Assembly (NCBI GenBank): GCA_963732855.1
Contig: CAVTBB010000003.1
Span: 736,300-800,299, forward strand
Direction: 5' to 3'
Length of the DNA: 64,000 nucleotides
Origin: DASXVU01 sp963732855
GTDB lineage: Archaea; Thermoplasmatota; Thermoplasmata; Methanomassiliicoccales; UBA472
The translations under genes were made by a program, and so were the position numbers. The notes under the pieces were generated by a model that was given only the letters and a program-made list of their open reading frames with translations, did no database searches and was not told the origin of the DNA. This document shows positions 35,844 through 44,292 of this stretch, in pieces (positions within the stretch are counted from its first letter, which is position 1; each line of letters opens with the position of its first letter).

Positions 35844-36260
35844 TCACTTCACCTTCGAGCCCATGTGGCCGGCGATCTCGCTAATTGTTACGAACCTGTT
35901 GGAAGTGAGGCGCATCGCGGCCTCTATCTTCTCGGCCTTGATATCGGCGAATTCCTTTGGAACGCCGACGTAGCACTTCAACCGGTGATATGCATCCCTT
36001 CCGCAGGTGTGATCATACGGAAGCATGCCCCTTACGGTGCGCTTCAGAATGAGGTCGGCCCGGCGGGGGAAGAACGGTCCGCTGCGGACGTCTCCCCTGT
36101 ACCTCTTGACCTCGTAATGTTCAAGGACTGTCCAGCGGTCTCCGCTGACTATTGCCAACTCGGCGTTGACAATGACCACGGTCTCGCCCTGGAGGAGCTT
36201 CTTGGCCACTGCGGTGGCTAGTCTTCCGGCGACGTGTCCAGTTGCATCGATTACGATCAT
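35844..36260 (-). CDS. rpl13: Ribosomal protein uL13
   Basis: The 138-residue protein has VIDATGHVAGRLATAVAKKLL and YDHTCGRDAYHRLKCYVG, both characteristic of L13, which binds 23S rRNA. The start codon is five bases beyond the end of eL18. Confidence 0.96.
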   Translation of the reverse strand: MIVIDATGHVAGRLATAVAKKLLQGETVVIVNAELAIVSGDRWTVLEHYEVKRYRGDVRSGPFFPRRADLILKRTVRGMLPYDHTCGRDAYHRLKCYVGVPKEFADIKAEKIEAAMRLTSNRFVTISEIAGHMGSKVK

Positions 36261-36265
36261 CTAGT

Positions 36266-36629
36266 TCACCTCATTATCCTTATTCCGGCGCCGTCCGGGT
36301 GCATCTTTACCATCTCATTGATGGACAAGTGCTTCCCTCCAGCTTCCGCGATCTTCTTCTTCGCGGACTCGGAGAAGTCGTACGCTGCAACGGTGAGCTT
36401 CTTGCTCAGGCTGCCAGATCCCAATACCTTTCCCGGTACGACGATAACGTCGTTCTCGGAGGCATTTCGCTCAAGCTTGCTCAGATTGACCTCGGCCCAA
36501 TTCTGTTTGGACTTTTCCAGTCTTAGAGCAATGTCTCGCCAGAATATCCGCACCATTGGTCCTCGTCTCGGTTTTAAGCGAGTCGATCAGCACCAACAGG
36601 TTCGGATCAGTCTTTTTGTTAAATGTCAT
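36266..36629 (-). CDS. rpl18e: Ribosomal protein eL18, with a +1 frameshift near the N-terminus
   Basis: The family is about 120 residues. The N-terminal part starts at the ATG at 36629 (MTFNKKTDPNLLVLIDSLKT, then TNGADI), which ends in the wrong frame; the remaining protein (IFWRDIALRLEKSKQNWAEVNLS..., VVVPGKVLGSG, FSESAKKKIAEAGGK) is in a second frame to 36266. Deleting one base in GATATTCTGG near 36547 joins the two into a 120-residue protein. Since eL18 is essential, I take this as a sequence error. A promoter box lies 45-50 bases upstream. Confidence 0.9.
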
Positions 36630-36672
36630 TTTCTGACTCTCCCGACATTGGTAAGGGGCACATAATAAGAAG

Positions 36673-36685
36673 GATTTTAAATAGT
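36673..36685 (-). promoter_or_regulatory. TATA-type promoter of the eL18 operon
   Basis: The minus strand reads ACTATTTAAAATCC, a good archaeal TATA box, about 45 bases before the eL18 ATG. This allows a short 5' leader with GGGAGAGT as a possible ribosome site. Confidence 0.6.
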
Positions 36686-36760
36686 TTTGCCAGAGGAAGG
36701 CAGACGGACCAATCAGATAAATCGCCCTGCCAGACGCGGAAAAGCGTCACCGTCCATACA

Positions 36761-39700
36761 CTACCGGGAACGGTAGCGTTCCACCAGTGCCTCGATCTTG
36801 CGTAGTTCGCGGTTCCTGTCCTCGACCCAGTCCCGCGACCATACTCGGTGCATGTTCCAACCCAAGCCCTTCAGCACATCCTCCCGTAACCGCTCTCGGT
36901 CGCGGGCGGTACGCCCGGATGCGTAGTTCAGGCCGTCGCATTCTATCCCTAGTATATGTTTTTGGTTCTTCTCCGGGTCCATGATGGCCATGTCCACCCG
37001 GTAACCGGAACAGCCCACGCTGCGATGCAGGGTGAGGCCGATCTTGGTCAGCGCATTGAAGATCGAGTCCTCCAGTGGCTTGTCCCCCTCGTCCTCGTGC
37101 CTGTTTTCGCAACCCAACGCGCTCCGGTCACCCCGGCTCCGGGCGAATTCCATGTAGCGGCGCAACAGCAGCACCCCTTTCGATGACGAGTTCGGATCGA
37201 TCTCCTCTGGCTGCATGGAGGAGATCAGCTTCACGTGCCGCCGGGCACGGGTGATGGCGACGTTCAGGCGGCGGTGACCGCCCTCTATGTTCAGGGGGCC
37301 GAAGTTCATGGAAAATTTTCCTTCGGCATCCTTTCCGTAGCCGACGCTGAAGAACATGACGTCACGCTCATCGCCCTGGACGTTCTCCAGGTTCTTAACG
37401 AAGAAAGATTCCTCCTGTCCCTCATCGAAGTACTGCAGGAAATCCGGCTTGATCTTCTTCATGTACTCGATAACTTCGAGGATCGCGAGCTGCTGTTCCT
37501 CGCTGAATGCGACGACCCCCAGGGACATCTCCGGATGCGTTTTGAACTGCTCGAAGACCAGGTCTGCCACCTTTTTTGCCTCGATCTTGTTCTCCCGCTT
37601 GCCGCCCCTTTCATAGACTGCATCCGGCACGTACACGAACTCGATGCCGCTGGCCGGTCCAGGTAGGTCCGCCGATGGGAAGGTGTACAGGCGGTTATTA
37701 TAGTAATAGGCGTTAGAGAAGGCGATCAACGATTCGTTACGGGACCGGTAGTGCCACAGGAGCATCTTCTGTGGCAAGCCGACGGTCGCACATTCGTCCA
37801 GGATGCTCTCCAGGTCTTGGATCTCAGCGTCCTCATCACCCTCCAACTTCTCGAAGAACCTGGTCGGGGGAAGCTGCTTGCTGTCCCCAACGACGACCAG
37901 TTGTCTACCTCGCATGATGCTGCCCACCGCATCCTCGGGACAGATCTGCGAGGCCTCGTCGAAGATCACGACATCGAACCGCAACTTCCTGGGGTCGATG
38001 AACTGGCAGGCGGAAAGTGGCGACATCATGACGCATGGTTTGACCAATGGCAGGAGGTCGGGCATTTCCCCTAGGAGCTTCCTCAGGGCCATCTGTTTAG
38101 ATTTTTTAGCCATCTCCTTCCTCAACATGGCCTCCTGCACGCGCACCGGGCGTGACGGATCCACCTTTTTCATCTGCTCGATGCGTTCCCTAAGCTGGTG
38201 GGATATCCTCTTACGTGCCAGGAGCAATTGACCCTGGTCAAGCTTGCGGAATTCCTCGATCAAGGCCGAATGCTCAGCGCTATTGAAGTTGGCCAGCAAA
38301 GGCACGTGACGGCGGAATGAATCGATCCACAGGGTGAACAAACGTTTTCGGAACATCAGCACTAGCCTGGTGACGTCCGTCCCATCCTTCACTACGAGGT
38401 CCAGCAACGATTCCAGCCCGTTGGCGGTTACCTGCTCTTCCGCGTCCCGAAGCTCTACCCACTCCCTCAGACGGTCCTTCGCCTCCAAATGCGCGGAGAT
38501 CCAGTTCCTTGCGTCCGTTAGAGGCGTCGTCTCTATTTGTCTGCCTTTGATCAGCAATTTCCCGCCGCGTAGATACCCGCTTGGAACAGTTGAAGCGGAA
38601 ACCAAGGCATCCAACGACTTCTTGGCCTTGTCCAGGCTGTTCTTGGTGCTCTCGATGCCTTTAGCGTCATCGCAGACCAGGTTGACCAACCCGACGCTCA
38701 GGTCGGCATCCGCTTTCTGCATGAATACTTCAGCCCAACGAAGTGACGAGATTAGAGATTCCCAATCCGTTCCAGGCCCGTCGAAGGACCGCCCGAATGT
38801 TTTGTAATCCTCAGTTACGGATGCGTTGAGCGATTTGCGTGCATCCTGGAACGCCTTGAGCGACCTCACGTCGTTCAACGCTTCATTGTACTCCAGCTTG
38901 CGCCGGTTTAGGAGGTGCATGGATAGCACTTTGATGTCCGTCCGGTAATCGGAGCTCATGGACCTCAGTGAACTGCTGTATTCGACCTCGAACTTTCGGT
39001 TGAAATGTTCCCCGTCGATTTCCAGGACCGAAGGTTTGTACTTGGCAAGGAGGATCTCGCGGTTCGAACCCAATGTCTTGAATGCCGTCCTCTCGTCCTC
39101 CGCCCGCTTGATCAAATCATGGATCAAACGTGGTTCCATCCAGTTCTTGAGCGGGAAAGGTGTTGAGACGGCCATTTCGACCAATTCGATAGTGTTTTGA
39201 CAATCATTAAGCGAGAGAGGCAGGGTAACGTGCGCATTCTCGGCCAGTTCGGCAAACTTCGGCAGAACGTCGTCGATGCCGCTGAGCAAGGACTCCAAAG
39301 AGTGCAGGAACTCCTGTTGTTTGCCCATGTCCAAGGTCACCGGTTCGACATCGTGCCAGGGGTGGGAAGGCCTGATCGACAGCACATCCTTGCGGCCGAC
39401 CAGCCGTTCAAGGCTCGATTCCATGGCATCAATGCGTTTCCGGTCCAGGTCGAACGGGTCGGACATCTTGAAAGGCAGGTCCGGCACATCATATAGCTCA
39501 GCCAGGCGGCCATAGGCGTCATACGGGGACAAGCCCATAGCCCCCATCTTCATATGTAGGAAATGAACATAGGCGTTCAGCCGGTCCCTTGCCGAGGCTA
39601 CCCTCTCAAGGTCGGACAGGTCCATCTCCCTCGTTCTATCATCTCCGTCAAGTGGCCTCCCCAGGGAGGCTATTACGTCGCCCTTGTTGGGCGTATTGCT

Positions 39701-40807
39701 ATGGAGCTCCAGGCAGAAATCGCCCAAGCGACAGGTGTCCAGTCGTTTCTTGACGACCTCCAGTGCGGCCATCTTCTCGCTGACGAACAGGACGGTCTTC
39801 CCGGACCAGAGACATTCGGCTATCACATTGGCAATGGTCTGGCTCTTGCCCGTGCCTGGGGGTCCCTGGAGGACCAGGTTGGCACCCCTGCGGATGGCCT
39901 CGATGGCCTCGCCCTGACTTGAGTCCGCGTCCAGAACGAGATGGGAATCGATCGGTTTTACGATCTCGTCCAGCCTTTCTGCGGTGGGCATGTCTCGGGG
40001 AGTCGGTGGCAGGAGGGACGGATCGCCCGCCAATGCCCTCACGATCGGGTTGGCATTAGCTACATCCTCGTTCGTCTTCAAATCCTCGTACATAGCCAGC
40101 TTGGTGAAGGAAAATATTCCCATATACGATTCGCGGACCACAGCCCATCCTTTCTTCTTTGCGATGGCCAGCTCAACCTGTTTCAAGTAGGCCTCGATAT
40201 TAAAATCATCGACGTCCTCGGGCAGCGGCGGAAGGTCGATCCCCTGGTCGGTCCTCATCTTCAGAACCAGGGACGGATTGAGCACCGCCTCGTCCCCGAA
40301 GCGGGCAAGGGTGTAGGGATTGAACGCCTTCTTGCCCAATTGGACTGGTAACAGCACGAGCGGGGAGGAGATCGTCTTTTCGTCACCCTCCTTCTCAGTC
40401 CATCGAAGGATGCCGAAGGTAGCGAATAGAACGTTAACACCCCGCTCCTGCATGAAGGTCCTTGCCTTCAGTCGCGTCTGGTAAAGCACCTTCTCAGTGT
40501 TCGGGTTGAGGGTTGAGGGCAACACCTGACCCGGAGGGACCGCGACCCGGTCCTTCAGCATGCATTCCCTTGCTCCTTCTTCTGGTGCATCCATTTCGTC
40601 CCTTATTTCAGGGCAAATGACGGCCATCGGTCTATTCTTCTTGGCGAGGAAATCGAAAAGCACGTCCATCGACGGCTCGATGAACTGAACGGTCGAGGAT
40701 TTCGTGAGCTTGAAGTTCAGCAGGCGGTTACGAAGGCTCAGGTCAATGAGCAGTGACCGCCAGTGGTCCATCTTCTTGGATACAATCAGATTACCGATCT
40801 CAGTCAA
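36761..40807 (-). CDS. DUF4011-SF1 helicase-Vsr-like nuclease protein (Hhe-type candidate defence gene)
   Basis: The 1348-residue protein has an N-terminal DUF4011-type region (HWRSLLIDLSLRNRLLNFKL). The SF1 helicase core has Walker A GPPGTGKSQTIANVI near residue 315 and motif II IFDEASQIC near 950. It continues with GDSKQLPPTRF and RSRNESLIAFSNAYYY, then GDERDVMFFSVGYG and NVAITRARRHVK at the helicase end. The C-terminal 110 residues look like a Vsr/PD-D/ExK-type nuclease: GYRVDMAI, ILGIECDG, RDRERLREDVLKGLGW and RVWSRDW. The helicase-nuclease pattern matches proteins reported as single-gene antiphage (Hhe) systems. It stands alone, 132 bases beyond the ribosomal operon promoter. The frame is complete. 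Confidence 0.85.
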   Translation of the reverse strand: MTEIGNLIVSKKMDHWRSLLIDLSLRNRLLNFKLTKSSTVQFIEPSMDVLFDFLAKKNRPMAVICPEIRDEMDAPEEGARECMLKDRVAVPPGQVLPSTLNPNTEKVLYQTRLKARTFMQERGVNVLFATFGILRWTEKEGDEKTISSPLVLLPVQLGKKAFNPYTLARFGDEAVLNPSLVLKMRTDQGIDLPPLPEDVDDFNIEAYLKQVELAIAKKKGWAVVRESYMGIFSFTKLAMYEDLKTNEDVANANPIVRALAGDPSLLPPTPRDMPTAERLDEIVKPIDSHLVLDADSSQGEAIEAIRRGANLVLQGPPGTGKSQTIANVIAECLWSGKTVLFVSEKMAALEVVKKRLDTCRLGDFCLELHSNTPNKGDVIASLGRPLDGDDRTREMDLSDLERVASARDRLNAYVHFLHMKMGAMGLSPYDAYGRLAELYDVPDLPFKMSDPFDLDRKRIDAMESSLERLVGRKDVLSIRPSHPWHDVEPVTLDMGKQQEFLHSLESLLSGIDDVLPKFAELAENAHVTLPLSLNDCQNTIELVEMAVSTPFPLKNWMEPRLIHDLIKRAEDERTAFKTLGSNREILLAKYKPSVLEIDGEHFNRKFEVEYSSSLRSMSSDYRTDIKVLSMHLLNRRKLEYNEALNDVRSLKAFQDARKSLNASVTEDYKTFGRSFDGPGTDWESLISSLRWAEVFMQKADADLSVGLVNLVCDDAKGIESTKNSLDKAKKSLDALVSASTVPSGYLRGGKLLIKGRQIETTPLTDARNWISAHLEAKDRLREWVELRDAEEQVTANGLESLLDLVVKDGTDVTRLVLMFRKRLFTLWIDSFRRHVPLLANFNSAEHSALIEEFRKLDQGQLLLARKRISHQLRERIEQMKKVDPSRPVRVQEAMLRKEMAKKSKQMALRKLLGEMPDLLPLVKPCVMMSPLSACQFIDPRKLRFDVVIFDEASQICPEDAVGSIMRGRQLVVVGDSKQLPPTRFFEKLEGDEDAEIQDLESILDECATVGLPQKMLLWHYRSRNESLIAFSNAYYYNNRLYTFPSADLPGPASGIEFVYVPDAVYERGGKRENKIEAKKVADLVFEQFKTHPEMSLGVVAFSEEQQLAILEVIEYMKKIKPDFLQYFDEGQEESFFVKNLENVQGDERDVMFFSVGYGKDAEGKFSMNFGPLNIEGGHRRLNVAITRARRHVKLISSMQPEEIDPNSSSKGVLLLRRYMEFARSRGDRSALGCENRHEDEGDKPLEDSIFNALTKIGLTLHRSVGCSGYRVDMAIMDPEKNQKHILGIECDGLNYASGRTARDRERLREDVLKGLGWNMHRVWSRDWVEDRNRELRKIEALVERYRSR

Positions 40808-41119
40808 TTCTCCACCTTCGGGTTAGATAGGGTGGTGTTGTGATAAGGAATTCGGTCAGTTCATAGTATGCCCGAATCATCGCTCCGTGCTATCCAATAC
40901 CACGGATATTTATCGTTGCCGGAAAGTCGAGGGGAATGAAAGGAGCCACCCGAATATAGGACCTATTATTAACAGATAATGTTCATCGGCCTGGGCGTCT
41001 GATACAAAGCCATATAAGGAGGCAGTCTAATCAAAAAGGCAGTTAGACAATCACCCGCCAGAATGAATAGCGATTAAATATGGAGTTCGTCATACGGTGA
41101 TGCTTATCGGGGGGAGAAT
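40808..41119. other. Intergenic stretch with the promoter of the endonuclease IV-like gene
   Basis: No gene is seen. A TATA-like GATTAAATATGG lies at about 41073-41084, some 40 bases before the start at 41120. Several AT-rich motifs (CCACGGATATTTATCG near 40900) could be promoters for the divergent helicase gene. Confidence 0.45.
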
Positions 41120-42265
41120 TTGATACGGTTCGGTCCAGCTGGAATTCCGCTTTCATGTAAAGGAAGGACATTAAAGGACGGCATAGAGGACGTGCACAAT
41201 CTCGGTCTCAACGCCATGGAAGTCCAGATGGTCCGAGTGAACGTCGTGGAGAGGACTCCCGACGACGAAGAGGTCGGAATGACGCCACTGGATATAGCCA
41301 GTGACGTCGTGGTGGAGATGGTCCGGCGCAAAGGCAAGAAAGAGACCATCATCGCCGATCTGAACGAGAAGATCAAGGCGGACGACACCCTCATCACACT
41401 TGCATCGGGTCTGGTCCAGAACTTTAAGGAGCTCATCGCCCTGGGTCACATGGGTGCAGAACTGGATGTCCAGATGTCAATGCATACCCCCTATTATATG
41501 GACCTCACCAGCGATAATGAGCTCACACATAAGAGCATTGACAGCATCCGCTGGGCCGGAATGCTCACGAATCAGATGAAAGGGAACATGGTCATCTCCC
41601 ATCTGGGTCTTTACGGCAATATGTCGAAGAAGGAGGCCATCGAGACCCTCACCGGCAACGTGACCGAGATCCTGGAGTGGTGGGAGAAGAATGAGATCAA
41701 GCCAATGCTTGGCTTCGAGTCATCCGGAAGGCAGGAGGTCTTCGGTTCGATTGAGGAACTCCTGGAGCTTTGTGACAATGTCGACGGGATCGTCCCGGTC
41801 ATCAACTTCGCGCATGTACATGCCAGGCAGAGCGGCACCCTGAGGGAGCCGCAGGACTTCGCCGAGCTGTTCGACAAGGTCAGGTCCCAGGTCAAGGGGC
41901 ACTATTATACTCATTTCTCAGGGGTGGAGCATGAAGGGGGCAACGAGAAAAGGGTCACCCCAATCAAGAAGGGGGACCTGAGGTTCGAGCCGCTGGCCGA
42001 GTTCCTGGTGGAAGAGAACCCGGACTGCACGATCATATCCAGTTCGCCACTCCTCGAGCACGACGCCATGTACATGAAGGTCATCTACGAGCGTATCCTG
42101 ACCAAGAAGGTCTCCAAGGAGACCAAGGTCAAGAAGATGGAAAAACCCGACAAAGCGGAAAAGCCCGAGAAGGCGGAGAAGTCTTCCAAGCACGCCAAGG
42201 ATGCGAAGGGCCGCAGCCCCCGGGTCGAGACCGATGACGATGACCTGGAAGATGATTACGATTGA
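41120..42265 (+). CDS. Endonuclease IV-like TIM-barrel protein with a charged tail
   Basis: The first 320 residues resemble the AP-endonuclease-2 (endonuclease IV) TIM barrel: RFGPAGIPL, LNAMEVQMVR, DVQMSMHTPYYMDL, VISHLGLYG, LGFESSGRQEVFGS, INFAHVHARQ and HYYTHFSG. Zinc-ligand His and Glu of endonuclease IV are recognisable, so DNA repair is likely but not certain. The last 50 residues are a low-complexity basic/acidic tail (KPDKAEKPEKAEK, then DDDDLEDDYD) not found in the family. The start is TTG with a GGGGGGAG ribosome site. The stop overlaps the following hexuloisomerase start. Confidence 0.8.
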   Translation: MIRFGPAGIPLSCKGRTLKDGIEDVHNLGLNAMEVQMVRVNVVERTPDDEEVGMTPLDIASDVVVEMVRRKGKKETIIADLNEKIKADDTLITLASGLVQNFKELIALGHMGAELDVQMSMHTPYYMDLTSDNELTHKSIDSIRWAGMLTNQMKGNMVISHLGLYGNMSKKEAIETLTGNVTEILEWWEKNEIKPMLGFESSGRQEVFGSIEELLELCDNVDGIVPVINFAHVHARQSGTLREPQDFAELFDKVRSQVKGHYYTHFSGVEHEGGNEKRVTPIKKGDLRFEPLAEFLVEENPDCTIISSSPLLEHDAMYMKVIYERILTKKVSKETKVKKMEKPDKAEKPEKAEKSSKHAKDAKGRSPRVETDDDDLEDDYD

Positions 42266-42801
42266 AGGAAGCATCGACATACATCCTTAAGGAGGTCCAT
42301 GAGGCGCTGGACAAGGTCGACCAGGCAAAGGTTGGGGAATTCGTCGACCTGATCATTTCCTCAAAAAAGATATTCATTTACGGAGTGGGTCGGTCCGGCC
42401 TGGTCGGACAGTCATTCGCGGTACGCTTGGTGCAACTAGGAATGGATGTTCACTTCGTCGGCGATATGGCCACACCGATCGTGGAGCAGGGCAACCTGGT
42501 GATCTTGATATCGAACACTGGGGAGACCATGTCGGCGGTGCAGACCGCGAACATCGTTGGGCGCATCGGCGCCCGGATAGTCTCAGTGACGTCCTCCATG
42601 CACTCCAAGCTCGGTTCCATCTCTGACATCGTCATCGAGATCACTCAGAACAAGGACGAGCAGCGCAGGAAGCTTGCGCCGCTGGGCACGATCTTCGAAG
42701 CATCAACATCAATCCTGCTCGATTCGTTGGTACCAGTGCTCATGCAGAGGCTGGGACAGACGGAATCTTCATTGAGGAAAAGACATGCGATCTGGGTCTG
42801 A
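42262..42801 (+). CDS. hxlB: 6-phospho-3-hexuloisomerase (SIS domain)
   Basis: The enzyme converts 3-hexulose-6-phosphate to fructose-6-phosphate in the ribulose monophosphate pathway; in archaea the reverse route makes pentoses. The 179-residue SIS-domain protein has FIYGVGRSGLVGQSFAVRL and ISNTGETMSAVQTAN, with the catalytic region VEITQNKDEQRRKLAPLGTIFE at the C-terminus. The TTG start overlaps the stop of the previous gene. No hexulose-phosphate synthase is adjacent. Confidence 0.88.
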   Translation: MKEASTYILKEVHEALDKVDQAKVGEFVDLIISSKKIFIYGVGRSGLVGQSFAVRLVQLGMDVHFVGDMATPIVEQGNLVILISNTGETMSAVQTANIVGRIGARIVSVTSSMHSKLGSISDIVIEITQNKDEQRRKLAPLGTIFEASTSILLDSLVPVLMQRLGQTESSLRKRHAIWV

Positions 42802-42815
42802 TATTATATCTGCGT

Positions 42816-43451
42816 TCATTCCTTGATCTGACGCTTCCGAACGCTCTCGCCGTAGTAGGGGTTCTGGAACTCATCCCAATAAACTGCGAATGGTCGGTGA
42901 TATGATCTCCCGTCGGTGACCTTGAACGTCTCGATCTCCATGTTGACCGGATCGATGACCAAGGCGCTGTGGAATGGTCTGTTGAACATCGAGGTCTGCG
43001 TGTCCACGTCCGTCTGGGACAAGAAGCAACCATGCCCTGGATGAGAATGGTACCAACCCACGATGATGTAATCGAACCCGCTGTCGTCCAATGAATCGAA
43101 GAGCTTTTCGAAACCATGCCTATCGAACCGGACCGAGACCAGTGACGCATCAAGGTCGGTGGTGACCACATCCCTGACGAGCACGAACTCGCGCTCGTGA
43201 TGCTGGTACACAGTGCCAAGCAGAAGCCCCATTATCTCCGTGCGGGGCTCCAGACGGCTAATAGCATGGTTCCGGATCTTCTCCTCCGCTAGTTTAGAAA
43301 GGTACATATCGAATCCTTTCAATTCCGTTGCGTAATACGTATCCAGTGAATCCCTGGAGAGCCATTTGTGCGGTTTTATCCGCTCCGTTTCCGGAGGTGC
43401 CTTGTCTCGGACCTTCCTTTCGCTGATCCCGACGATCTTGGGCATTGTCAT
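42816..43451 (-). CDS. Rpn11-like JAMM metalloprotease (deubiquitinase) of the Ubl system
   Basis: The 211-residue protein has the JAMM zinc site: Glu72 in TEIMGLLLG, His135 and His137 in WYHSHPGHGCFLSQTDVDTQ, with Ser145 and Asp148 at the exact Rpn11 spacing (His137 to Asp148 is 11). The match to the Rpn11 core WYHSHPGFGCWLSxxDxxTQ is unusually close for a prokaryote. Rpn11 cleaves isopeptide bonds after the modifier Gly-Gly. A 55-residue N-terminal extension (RKVRDKAPPETERIKPHKW) is unrecognised. The start at 43451 overlaps the E2 stop by ATGA; longer in-frame starts lie inside E2 and are not used. The likely jobs are removing the terminal Ile from the modifier and releasing it from targets. 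Confidence 0.93.
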   Translation of the reverse strand: MTMPKIVGISERKVRDKAPPETERIKPHKWLSRDSLDTYYATELKGFDMYLSKLAEEKIRNHAISRLEPRTEIMGLLLGTVYQHHEREFVLVRDVVTTDLDASLVSVRFDRHGFEKLFDSLDDSGFDYIIVGWYHSHPGHGCFLSQTDVDTQTSMFNRPFHSALVIDPVNMEIETFKVTDGRSYHRPFAVYWDEFQNPYYGESVRKRQIKE

Positions 43452-43951
43452 CTCCGCACCACCTTCGGAAGGGTAATGGTGACGATCGGGAGGGTCCTGG
43501 TGCCGCCGTTGAAGAAGGCGGCGGCCTCGGTGCAGCTCGATGTGCCGAACGGGCTTTCCCCATTCGGGGCCACCAGCAATGCCTCGATGCCCTTCACGAA
43601 CGATAGAAGCGTGGAATTGAAGCTCCATTCGCTCAGGAGTTTCGTACAAACATGGCCACCATCCTCTGGCAACATAACGTTTGGATGGAATATCGGCGTT
43701 TTCCAGATGACCGAAGGCTTCTCGAACGGATAGTTCGATGTAATTATGATACGGAACTTGTGGTTGTAACGGTTGACGACCCTCCCGTTCTCCCGGACCG
43801 GACCGGGCGTGTTATGTAGTTCGATATCAAACTCGGCCGGATAATGATCCAGTCTATCATCGGAAATGTCCAGGCTGGTCTTCAGGTATTTTGAGCATTG
43901 CGTAAGTTCGTTCCGGAGGCGTGAGATCAAGATGTCCTTCGGCAAGGGCAT
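43448..43951 (-). CDS. E2-like ubiquitin-conjugating enzyme (UBC fold)
   Basis: The 167-residue protein has the E2 core: FRIIITSNYPFEKPSVIWKT, the HPN motif at residues 89-91 in PIFHPNV, the catalytic Cys102 in GGHVCTKLL, and the downstream Trp109 with LLSFVKGIEALL (the helix after the active site). HPN plus a Cys eleven residues later is the E2 signature. Length is close to the usual 150. The C-terminus (AAAFFNGGTRTLPIVTITL) lacks recognised features. The start overlaps the ubiquitin-like gene by TGATG, so translation is coupled. It would take the modifier from the E1 thioester and pass it to lysines or an E3. Confidence 0.93.
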   Translation of the reverse strand: MPLPKDILISRLRNELTQCSKYLKTSLDISDDRLDHYPAEFDIELHNTPGPVRENGRVVNRYNHKFRIIITSNYPFEKPSVIWKTPIFHPNVMLPEDGGHVCTKLLSEWSFNSTLLSFVKGIEALLVAPNGESPFGTSSCTEAAAFFNGGTRTLPIVTITLPKVVRR

Positions 43952-44193
43952 CAGATACCGCCCTCGGGGTCGGGGATCAGTTCGATCTCGTCGTTCTCGG
44001 CGAAACCCAGGTCCCCGATCATCTGTTCTCCCTTTAGCAGTCTCTTTCCCTTCCTGATGACGTATGCACCAGCATCCTTCTCCCAGTATGTGGCGATGCT
44101 GTCGATGATCTCCTGCACCGAATTAGTCGGTTCAAGGTCCATTGCTACGTTCGAGCCGATCTCAGAATTCTTTATGATGACTCTAACTCCCAT
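43951..44193 (-). CDS. Ubiquitin-like modifier ending in Gly-Gly-Ile
   Basis: The 80-residue protein has a beta-grasp pattern: strands VRVIIKNS and VAMDLEPT, the helix QEIIDSIATYW, then strands YVIRKGK and EIELIPDP, with the ubiquitin-like phrase KGKRLLKGEQMIGDLGFAEN. The C-terminus is EGGI, so a Gly78-Gly79 pair followed by one residue. A protease must remove Ile80 to expose the Gly for adenylation by E1. It is the first gene of a coupled unit with E2 and JAMM, with its own TATA box. Confidence 0.9.
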   Translation of the reverse strand: MGVRVIIKNSEIGSNVAMDLEPTNSVQEIIDSIATYWEKDAGAYVIRKGKRLLKGEQMIGDLGFAENDEIELIPDPEGGI

Positions 44194-44223
44194 AATCTGT
44201 ACCCGAACGCTGGACGTTATCGG

Positions 44224-44234
44224 ATATAAAAAAA
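44224..44234 (-). promoter_or_regulatory. TATA-type promoter of the Ubl-E2-JAMM operon
   Basis: The minus strand reads TTTTTTTATATCCG. Transcription would start about 26 bases downstream, some 10-15 bases before the Ubl ATG at 44193. Confidence 0.6.
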
Positions 44235-44292
44235 CTTGGCACTAGAGTAATGGTTCGTGAGAACAAGGAACGCACATTCCAGGCAATCAAGA

